From assembly GCA_030620115.1 (NCBI GenBank), contig JAUXFG010000185.1, positions 1-6,920 of the forward strand: a stretch of DNA of 6,920 bases, written 5' to 3'. The translations under genes and the position numbers were made by a program. The stretch is from Candidatus Fermentibacterota bacterium (GTDB lineage Bacteria > JAFGKV01). Positions 1 through 4,163 of the stretch are shown in pieces (position 1 is the stretch's first letter; each line of letters opens with the position of its first letter). Under the pieces are notes generated by a model. It was not told the origin of the DNA and did not search any database. It saw only the letters and a list, made by a program, of their open reading frames with translations.

Positions 1-113
1 ACAAAACCTTCCATCGCATAGTTCAGGAACTTCCATTCTTCTCCGCGAGTTCGAGCTGCGTTCAGCTCATGGTAATATCTGGAGCGCGTTTGATTGTAGT
101 GATTGCTGAGCAA
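1..113 (-). pseudogene. Fic-family-like protein fragment, upstream part missing, runs off the left edge
   Basis: An open minus-strand frame runs from a TGA at 135-137 to the left edge. From about position 104 its translation looks like real protein, including NHYNQTRSRYYHELNAARTR followed by GEEWKFLNYAMEGF. This resembles the segment after the catalytic loop in many Fic proteins, where a YY..L...R.G pattern is followed by a helix ending in a GF or GL pair. The Fic HPFxxGNGR loop would lie upstream (to the right), but that DNA is dispersed repeat sequence with no continuation in any frame. The only candidate start is a TTG at 111-113 with no ribosome-binding site. I infer a gene whose 5' part was replaced by repeats and whose 3' part continues outside the window. 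A short genuine gene starting at the TTG is possible. The family assignment rests on about 35 residues recognised by eye and is tentative. Confidence 0.4.
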
Positions 114-346
114 ATGTTTAGGGATTTTTGGGGGTCAGATCTTTGATGTTTAATATTGAAGCACAGATTACACTGATTGGGAAAGGAGATTGGCACAGAT
201 TGGTGTGTCTCTGAGATCGCCCATATGTCCTCAGTCCACCAGGAAGACACGAACCATAGATTAACACAGATTTGGAGAGGAAAGATCTCTCACAGAAATC
301 ACAGCGGTCATGGATCTCGATGTGGTTGCCGAGCCTTGTTTGGATC
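114..346. repeat. Repeat-rich intergenic stretch downstream of hepT
   Basis: No credible gene lies here. The stretch is made of dispersed short repeats. CACAGATT-type units occur near 161-177, 192-202 and 252-271. A longer block at 211-280 recurs at 1668-1736. A TCTCACAGA..TCACAG unit follows at about 286-305. Short frames across it only translate these repeats. No T-rich intrinsic terminator is visible after the hepT stop codon. Confidence 0.6.
211..280 (+). repeat. Dispersed intergenic repeat, copy 1 of a roughly 70-bp block
   Basis: This block aligns by eye with 1668-1736 at about 82% identity: 12 mismatches and one single-base gap over 70 positions. It contains the landmarks TCGCCCA.ATGTCCTCA, CCAGGAAGAC.CGAACCA, AGATT.ACACAGATT and GGAGAGG in the same order and orientation. 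The two copies flank the mntA-hepT pair. Neither contains a reading frame worth calling. Confidence 0.75.
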
Positions 347-781
347 TCATGGTGACGACGGACCGTTTGCCTCCTGAGCGTAGTCGATCTCAACACGAAA
401 GTCTGTGAAGTCAGTCAATCTACTTGTGGCCAGTTCAAACAGCATCTTCGGGTCGATCTCTTCATATTCATGGACAATCAGGTTTCGAAATCGAACCATC
501 TTGACATACGGCTGTTCGTTCGCAAGTATCTTCAGTTCCGTGAGCTTCCTGATTGCATCACGCGCAGTTGCCACAGGCCCGGCTCCCTCAATGGCAATGA
601 TACGTTCTGCTATATCTATCACGATCTCGATTGCCACCTGAAGTGCTCTCTCTGCCATTGATCGCAGGACCCAACTCTCACTGAACTCTGAACAGGACAC
701 GTTCTTCAGATGGGTTTCGAGTTTGCCAACCTGGCTATCCAGCAATGCGAGCTTCCTATTGATGACGCTGTTGTAACGCAT
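347..781 (-). CDS. hepT: HepT-type HEPN ribonuclease toxin of a type VII MntA/HepT system
   Basis: A 144-residue, largely helical cytoplasmic protein of the usual HepT length. The C-terminal half carries the HEPN RNase motif RX4H as RNLIVHEY: Arg99, His104 and Tyr106. In studied HepT proteins (Shewanella oneidensis is the model) Arg and His are catalytic, and the Tyr two residues after the His is modified by MntA with AMP units, which silences the RNase. All three residues are present, so the toxin should be active and controllable. Before the motif, helices such as SMAERALQVAIEIVIDIAER match the usual HepT core. The ATG at 779-781 lies 2 bp after the mntA stop codon and has no good Shine-Dalgarno sequence, so translational coupling to mntA is likely. 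The targeted RNA is not evident from sequence. Family assignment is strong; cellular activity is inferred. Confidence 0.9.
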   Translation of the reverse strand: MRYNSVINRKLALLDSQVGKLETHLKNVSCSEFSESWVLRSMAERALQVAIEIVIDIAERIIAIEGAGPVATARDAIRKLTELKILANEQPYVKMVRFRNLIVHEYEEIDPKMLFELATSRLTDFTDFRVEIDYAQEANGPSSP

Positions 782-783
782 GA

Positions 784-1263
784 TTAGGTGATCATAGGCT
801 TTGATCGTAGCATTCTGTAACGATGTTGCTTCTCATAATGGAAGACCTGGGTCTCATATTCTCTACATGCCAATGAATAGAAACGAAGGTATACTTCCTG
901 GGTCCGGCAAAACAGAAGGTTGCCTTTCAAGGCCTCGAAGCGGTAGACTGCTTCAGCATTATTCAGAATCCCCACATCACAATGGACCCCTGGGGCAAGA
1001 TTTTCGACTATTTCCGTTGTCCTATCATACACGTCAAAAGTTGCTCTTCCGTCCAAGAAGAGCGCGATATCTATGTCACTTCCGACTTCCGCAACACCAT
1101 CCCTCGAAGACCCCAGCAGAAGCGCAAATACGATTTCCGGGCATTCATCCTCTAGAGCTCTTGAGAGAGAATCCAAGGAAAAGGAGACCGTACTCGTATG
1201 CCTATTCAGGTGTTGTTTCGACAAGCCCATCGATATGCCTGTAGTCTTTCTGTGGTCACCCAT
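784..1263 (-). CDS. mntA: MntA-type minimal nucleotidyltransferase antitoxin (AMPylates HepT)
   Basis: A 159-residue minimal nucleotidyltransferase. The signature GSX10DXD is complete: Gly51-Ser52, then ten residues, then Asp63-Ile-Asp65. A third likely metal-binding acidic residue is Asp97 in VHCDVGIL. The C-terminal part (about 104-150, with FEALKGNLLFCR and a following LACREYE helix) matches MntA antitoxins rather than long nucleotidyltransferases such as CCA-adding enzymes. MntA is known to transfer AMP from ATP to the HepT tyrosine, so it acts enzymatically and not only by binding. It lies directly before hepT with 2 bp between them, antitoxin first. The start is uncertain. The ATG at 1261-1263 gives a long N-terminus behind a GC-rich hairpin; the ATG at 1228-1230 (residue 12) leaves about 39 residues before the GS motif, nearer the family norm. 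Neither has a textbook ribosome-binding site. Confidence 0.9.
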   Translation of the reverse strand: MGDHRKTTGISMGLSKQHLNRHTSTVSFSLDSLSRALEDECPEIVFALLLGSSRDGVAEVGSDIDIALFLDGRATFDVYDRTTEIVENLAPGVHCDVGILNNAEAVYRFEALKGNLLFCRTQEVYLRFYSLACREYETQVFHYEKQHRYRMLRSKPMIT

Positions 1264-1274
1264 TAGCCCGGCCC

Positions 1275-1289
1275 CCGGCGTGCCGCCGG
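1275..1289 (-). promoter_or_regulatory. GC-only hairpin in the mntA leader, next to the start codon
   Basis: A perfect 6-bp stem, CCGGCG with CGCCGG around a 3-nt loop, ends 11 nt before the ATG at 1263. On the mRNA it is followed by a G-rich stretch (GGGGGCCGGGCTA) that contains the only purine-rich candidate ribosome-binding site. Folding could limit translation of mntA and, by coupling, hepT. The structure is plain in the sequence; the role is inference. If translation starts at the downstream ATG (1230), the hairpin would be less relevant. Confidence 0.35.
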
Positions 1290-1301
1290 ATTCTTCGTGA
1301 A

Positions 1302-1329
1302 TGAGACTCGCGATAGTACAGGAGTCTCA
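1302..1329. promoter_or_regulatory. Candidate operator dyad upstream of mntA-hepT
   Basis: Perfect 8-bp inverted repeat TGAGACTC / GAGTCTCA with a 12-bp spacer. It is centred about 52 bp upstream of the longer mntA start. On the minus strand the spacer contains TACTAT, a 4/6 match to a -10 box, but I find no convincing -35 at the right distance. Toxin-antitoxin operons are often controlled at a dyad near the promoter. Whether this one is bound by anything is unknown, and it lies within a repeat-rich region where dyads are common. Confidence 0.3.
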
Positions 1330-1340
1330 GACAAGAGGGC

Positions 1341-1449
1341 TAACCCGAGATTCTCACTAACTTCCGGCTGTAACCGACGAGAAGTCCGAGCTAACATTCA
1401 GAACTATTTCGGTGGCTTCGCTTCGAAAGCCGGTGAGAAGTCCGGGTTA
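1341..1449. repeat. Three degenerate copies of a GAGAAGTCCGGGTTA-like motif
   Basis: Copies lie at 1341-1357 (reverse orientation), 1379-1395 and 1433-1449 (both forward). The first and third match as an inverted repeat at 14 of 17 positions. The middle one shares GAGAAGTCCG and a terminal TAAC. The pattern looks like a structured dispersed element and not coding sequence. Confidence 0.45.
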
Positions 1450-1568
1450 AACAAGAGACAAAAACATCCCTCCGTGCGAAAAAACGACTGCTTCTTTCGC
1501 TCGACTCTTTCCACTACGCCGGTCCGGAGATGAAGGATATCTCACAAAGATCACAGAGACACTGGGTT

Positions 1569-1636
1569 ATTGAACGGAATTCTGCCTCCGGCCCATAGGG
1601 CCTACGCCCCGGAGGGAGGGGGGAATTCCGATCAAT
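1569..1636. repeat. Long imperfect palindrome with GC-rich core
   Basis: Outer arms 1569-1582 (ATTGAACGGAATTC) and 1623-1636 match as inverted repeats at 13 of 14 positions. Inside them, CCTCCGG (1585-1591) pairs with CCGGAGG (1609-1615). The centre holds GGCCCATAGGGCC (1590-1602), which can form an alternative small hairpin. The 68-bp unit is the size of a small palindromic repeat. It has no flanking transposase and no T-run suggesting a terminator. Confidence 0.6.
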
Positions 1637-1667
1637 GTCCGTCTCTTGGGGTCTGCGCTGCCTGTTT

Positions 1668-1736
1668 CTGGGGTCGCCCACATGTCCTCACCTTGCCAGG
1701 AAGACGCGAACCACAGATTGCACAGATTAGGAGAGG
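1668..1736 (+). repeat. Dispersed intergenic repeat, copy 2 of a roughly 70-bp block
   Basis: Second copy of the block at 211-280, in the same orientation and about 82% identical by eye. The differences cluster at the CAGTCCA/CACCTTG position; the flanks CCAGGAAGAC and CACAGATT are conserved. It sits just after the palindrome at 1569-1636, whereas copy 1 is preceded by other CACAGATT units, so the modules are shuffled between sites. Confidence 0.75.
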
Positions 1737-2018
1737 AGATTAGAGGATGGGACGAGCATTGTCGGTACCTCTCGGCTTTGCGCTAGTTCTGGGCACGCTC
1801 CGCCCATCTGACAGCTGTTAGTTCTCAACTCGCAGAGAAGAAGGTGATGGTGGTTTCAGGGGTAGGGGTATCGTTTCGGATATTCGCGCCTTCCCCCGTC
1901 CCGTTTGTAATGGTTCGAAGTTGCGGCGGCAACCCCGGAGGCGTAGTACTTCCGAGACATCACAAATAGAAGGACGGCTTCCCTGTCGTCAACGGGAGTG
2001 AAGGGGGGGAAGAATGTG

Positions 2019-2118
2019 GAATCTGTCAATCTAGGGAGAGAAAGGGGGTGGAATTGCTTGATTGCGAGATTGCTGGATTGCTTGAATGGGGGGAGAGCTA
2101 TTGAGCTGATAAGCTGAG
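2019..2118 (+). repeat. Composite short-period repeat tract downstream of the epimerase gene
   Basis: Three degenerate repeat families follow one another. At 2019-2034 there is a short GAATCTGTCAATCTAG unit. At 2051-2090 there are five octads in perfect 8-bp register around TGATTGCT. At 2095-2118 there are three octads around GAGCTGAT. A G-rich linker separates the first two. The first two families recur in the same order and orientation at 3962-4064. The tract ends 16 bp from the epimerase stop codon, so it would form the 3' end of that mRNA. Confidence 0.7.
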
Positions 2119-2134
2119 AGCGGCAGGAGGCATA

Positions 2135-3094
2135 TCAACGGTGGTGATAGTCCCGGAACCATTCGATGAATTTCGGGATGCCGGCCGCGATAGGAGTTGT
2201 TGGTTCAAATCCAAGTTTCTTGCGAGCCTTGTCGATATCCGCATATGTTGCTTCTACATCGCCTGGTTGCATTGGAAGCAACTCCATTCTTGGTTCGACT
2301 CCGAGGGTGTCGGCAAGGATCTTGATCATGTCCATGAGATTCTCGGAACGATGGTTGCCGAGATTGATGACTTCGTACATGTCCAAATCAGTGGTGAATA
2401 GAGAGGCTTTCACTCCTGCGATAATGTCATCGATATAGGTGAAATCTCGTCTCATCTTGCCATAGTTGAAGACCTCAATAGGGCGATCGGCCAGCATAGC
2501 TTGGGTAAACAACCACATGGCCATGTCTGGCCGTCCCCACGGGCCATAGACGGTGAAAAATCGAAGGCCGATGGTCTGGAGATCATAAAGATGGCTGTAG
2601 CTATGCGCGATGAGTTCGCACGACTTCTTGGTCGCTGCGTAGAGGCTCACGGGCGTATCGACATTGTCGGTCTCGCTGAAGGGCAAGCTCTTGTTCCCAC
2701 CGTAGACGCTGGAGCTGGAAGCATAGACCAGGCGAGGAGTCTCGGCGTGTCTGCAGACCTCGAGGATATTGAGGAATCCTTCGAGATTCGATTTCTGATA
2801 GGCAAAGGGGTGGGTGAGGGAATATCGCACCCCGGCCTGCGCCGCCAGATGACAGACAATGTCGAACTTGTGGTCAGAAAAAACATCTGTGAGCATTCCA
2901 AAGTCGCAAAGATCAGCTTCAATACCCACGTAGCCAGCCGTCTTCTCGAGAATCGCGTGGCGATCTCGCTTGAGCGAGACGGAGTAGTAATTGTTGAAGT
3001 TGTCGTAACCAACTACCTCATATCCGTCTTCAAGAAGTGATTTGGCGAGATGGAACCCGATGAATCCAGCGGTGCCGGTGACAAGGATTCTCAT
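2135..3094 (-). CDS. UDP-glucuronate 4-epimerase (NAD-dependent epimerase/dehydratase, SDR type)
   Basis: A 319-residue extended short-chain dehydrogenase that interconverts UDP-glucuronate and UDP-galacturonate in the cytoplasm through a 4-keto intermediate with tightly bound NAD. The N-terminal Rossmann motif is GTAGFIG (Gly7, Gly10, Gly13). The catalytic Tyr152-X3-Lys156 lies in LYAATKK, and the active-site serines are at 126-129 in ASSSSVYG. The segments DNFNNYYSVSLKRDR (31-45) and FFTVYGPWGRPDMA (179-192) are characteristic of GalA-forming epimerases and separate this protein from GalE and RmlB. Length is close to the usual 320-340 residues. The start is taken as ATG at 3092-3094; an in-frame TTG two codons earlier is possible. 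No Shine-Dalgarno sequence precedes either. The gene lies 163 bp after the nusG-like gene and is probably cotranscribed with it. Galacturonate use fits a capsule or O-antigen locus. An epimerase acting on a related uronic acid cannot be excluded. Confidence 0.88.
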   Translation of the reverse strand: MRILVTGTAGFIGFHLAKSLLEDGYEVVGYDNFNNYYSVSLKRDRHAILEKTAGYVGIEADLCDFGMLTDVFSDHKFDIVCHLAAQAGVRYSLTHPFAYQKSNLEGFLNILEVCRHAETPRLVYASSSSVYGGNKSLPFSETDNVDTPVSLYAATKKSCELIAHSYSHLYDLQTIGLRFFTVYGPWGRPDMAMWLFTQAMLADRPIEVFNYGKMRRDFTYIDDIIAGVKASLFTTDLDMYEVINLGNHRSENLMDMIKILADTLGVEPRMELLPMQPGDVEATYADIDKARKKLGFEPTTPIAAGIPKFIEWFRDYHHR

Positions 3095-3102
3095 AGACAA
3101 GG

Positions 3103-3142
3103 AAGGTGAGAGAGTAAGTGGGTAGAAAGATGAAGGAGTGAG
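3103..3142 (+). repeat. Degenerate octad repeat in the epimerase leader
   Basis: Five successive octads in 8-bp register (AAGGTGAG, AGAGTAAG, TGGGTAGA, AAGATGAA, GGAGTGAG) with an underlying 4-bp rhythm. On the mRNA strand this gives a pyrimidine-rich leader directly in front of the epimerase start. It is a different sequence family from the TGATTGCT and GAATCT tracts but has the same period. Confidence 0.55.
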
Positions 3143-3190
3143 GAACCAAGGAGGAGACCTATCCGATGGAAAGACAAACTCCGAGTCGTT

Positions 3191-3207
3191 GAGCGCTTAA
3201 CCCGCTC
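3191..3207 (-). repeat. Small hairpin between the nusG-like gene and the epimerase
   Basis: A 5-bp stem GAGCG/CGCTC with a 7-nt loop lies 51 bp past the nusG-like stop codon. No T-run follows on the minus strand, so it is not a convincing intrinsic terminator. Apart from this and the octad repeat, I see nothing in the 163-bp gap. Confidence 0.3.
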
Positions 3208-3257
3208 ATCCGGGCATGCTTCGCCGCTTCGCAACGAGAGCTGGTAAGGAATGCGCG

Positions 3258-3761
3258 TCATTCCGAAACGCAAAGATCGCCCATATGTATATCCATGGAG
3301 ACTTGGGCACGGCCAATGATGTCCAGGAAAACCCGAACCCTCTCACTGCCAGAGAGCCGGCGGTCGAAAATGACTTCGATCCCTTTGAAGGGGCCGCTGG
3401 TTATGCACACCAGTTGGCCTTGCACAAAGGGCGGATCCTTCTCGGTCTCGCGGACAATAAGCTCCTCACGAATGAGCTCGATGAGAGAGCTGGGTATCAG
3501 GGCTGGACGGCCACCAAAACTCACGATTCGCCGGAGCCCAGGTGTCCACTGAATGTCATCATAGGACGTCTCGTCTACGGGCTTCCGGAGAAAAAGGTAA
3601 TGGGGGAAGAAGGGACGGGATGGTGGCCGATCTCGACGCTGAATCCTATTGGGCTCCTCCGGCAGATAGACCTCGAGTCCTTTTTCTTGGAGTAGACTCC
3701 GGACTAGATACTCCTTATGAGGCTGTGTATAGAGAGCCAGCCAGTAATCGTTTGCTTTCAT
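3258..3761 (-). CDS. Specialised NusG paralogue (RfaH/UpxY/LoaP-type antitermination factor)
   Basis: A 167-residue protein with an N-terminal NGN domain (about 5-100) and a C-terminal KOW domain (about 113-155). NGN hallmarks are YWLALYTQPHKEYLVRSLL at the start and PFFPHYLFLR (50-59), followed by TPGLRRIVSFGGRPALIP (73-90). The KOW domain shows QGQLVCITSGPFKG (114-127) and RVRVFLDIIGRAQVSM. These factors bind elongating RNA polymerase and suppress pausing or termination in long operons, often for capsule, O-antigen or secondary metabolites. A housekeeping NusG would normally sit by secE and ribosomal protein genes; here the neighbours are nucleotide-sugar genes, so a specialised role is inferred. 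ATG at 3759-3761 fits the family start; ATGs 10 and 20 codons upstream are possible but add unconserved sequence. The ribosome-binding site is weak. I find no ops-like GGCGGTAG element in the window. The subfamily is not settled. Confidence 0.85.
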   Translation of the reverse strand: MKANDYWLALYTQPHKEYLVRSLLQEKGLEVYLPEEPNRIQRRDRPPSRPFFPHYLFLRKPVDETSYDDIQWTPGLRRIVSFGGRPALIPSSLIELIREELIVRETEKDPPFVQGQLVCITSGPFKGIEVIFDRRLSGSERVRVFLDIIGRAQVSMDIHMGDLCVSE

Positions 3762-3868
3762 GGCGGTTTTTCCATTCCTGCAAGGGAGCATCCCTCTTTG
3801 GCGGGGACGCGCCGGCGTCATTCATATGCTTGGGCAATCCTGCCTCTCTATCGCCGTATGATCTCTCT

Positions 3869-3887
3869 CTTCCTCCGGACGAGGAAG
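3869..3887 (-). promoter_or_regulatory. Strong hairpin in the putative leader of the nusG-like gene
   Basis: A perfect 7-bp stem CTTCCTC/GAGGAAG closes a 5-nt loop. It lies about 108 nt upstream of the nusG-like ATG and about 30 nt downstream of the candidate promoter. No T-run follows on the minus strand, so it is not a simple terminator. Some NusG paralogues (LoaP) are known to recognise an RNA hairpin in the leader of their target operon. This could be such an element, but that is inference. Confidence 0.35.
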
Positions 3888-3918
3888 CCCCCGAATCGAA
3901 GGGGAAAATGCGGGCTAG

Positions 3919-3946
3919 AGCTTAAGACCCATGGGGGTTGTGTCAA
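3919..3946 (-). promoter_or_regulatory. Candidate sigma70-type promoter for the nusG-like gene and epimerase
   Basis: On the minus strand a perfect -35 hexamer TTGACA (3941-3946) is followed after 16 bp by TAAGCT (3919-3924), a poor 3/6 match to the -10 consensus that keeps the key A2 and T6. Transcription would begin near 3912 and leave a leader of about 150 nt. The -35 is the main support. Confidence 0.35.
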
Positions 3947-3961
3947 GAGGAGGGGGGGAGG

Positions 3962-4064
3962 GAATCTAGAATCTGACAATCTGCAATCTAGAATCTGACA
4001 ATCTGGAATCTGGAGGAAGGGGGGGGAACTCCTTGATTGCTGAATTGCTGGATTGCGGGAATGT
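3962..4064 (+). repeat. Composite short-period repeat tract downstream of the aminotransferase gene
   Basis: At 3962-4013 there are seven 7-8 bp units of the GAATCTGA/CAATCTG type, arranged as two 22-bp repeats (3967-3988 and 3989-4010) that differ at one base. A G-rich linker follows, then four octads in 8-bp register around TGATTGC at 4033-4064. Order and orientation are the same as in the tract at 2019-2090, where the GAATCT part is reduced to one unit. Confidence 0.75.
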
Positions 4065-4163
4065 TGGAGAGGGAGCGGGGAAGCGGAGGGAATCGATGAG
4101 GCTCCCGACAAGGTTCTCTTGGATGGGGGGAAATTGAACATCCTCATCTGAAGAGGGGCAGAG

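Larger units (their letters stand above)
1264..2134. other. 870-bp gene-free accessory spacer, a mosaic of repeats and dyads
   Basis: I see no credible gene on either strand between mntA and the epimerase. One plus-strand frame at 1297-1533 has no recognisable protein character and overlaps inverted repeats. The spacer holds, from left to right: a GC hairpin and dyad before mntA, three GAGAAGTCC-type motifs (1341-1449), a CTCACAAAGATCACAGAG unit (about 1542-1559), a long imperfect palindrome (1569-1636), the second copy of the dispersed 70-bp block (1668-1736), a less structured part (1740-2010) and a composite short-period repeat tract (2019-2118). No terminator with a T-run follows the epimerase stop codon. 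Confidence 0.6.
3762..4163. other. 402-bp non-coding gap between two sugar-gene blocks
   Basis: No gene is supported. On the transcribed (minus) strand, the part nearest the nusG-like gene would be its leader, with a strong hairpin at 3869-3887 and a possible promoter at 3919-3946. Beyond these lie purine-rich sequence and the composite short-period repeat tract at 3962-4064. The 100 bp after the aminotransferase stop codon contain no clear intrinsic terminator. Confidence 0.6.

Noticed and set aside
118-396. Minus-strand frame covering the hepT end and repeat DNA
   Set aside because: It translates dispersed CACAGATT-type repeats and overlaps hepT out of frame.
1297-1533. Plus-strand frame of 78 codons in the gap
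   Set aside because: It lacks a ribosome-binding site, overlaps inverted repeat motifs and resembles no protein family I know.
1911-1933. GGTTCGAA resembling a tRNA T-loop, with a nearby GTTGC/GCAAC hairpin
   Set aside because: The bases flanking TTCGAA do not form the 5-bp T-stem, and no acceptor, D or anticodon arms can be found.
2501-3040. Plus-strand frame of 179 codons opposite the epimerase
   Set aside because: Antisense shadow of the SDR epimerase, whose motifs are continuous on the minus strand.
3962-4064. Possible CRISPR array
   Set aside because: Units are 7-8 bp (22 bp as pairs) and contiguous, without unique spacers of constant length, and there are no cas genes.
3848-4147. Minus-strand frame with repeated IQQSR and ILDCRL patterns
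   Set aside because: The repetitive peptide is only the translation of the 7-8 bp nucleotide repeats; no start signal or domain is present.
3762-4163. ops/JUMPstart element for an RfaH-like factor
   Set aside because: No GGCGGTAG or close variant is visible on the minus strand upstream of the nusG-like gene.
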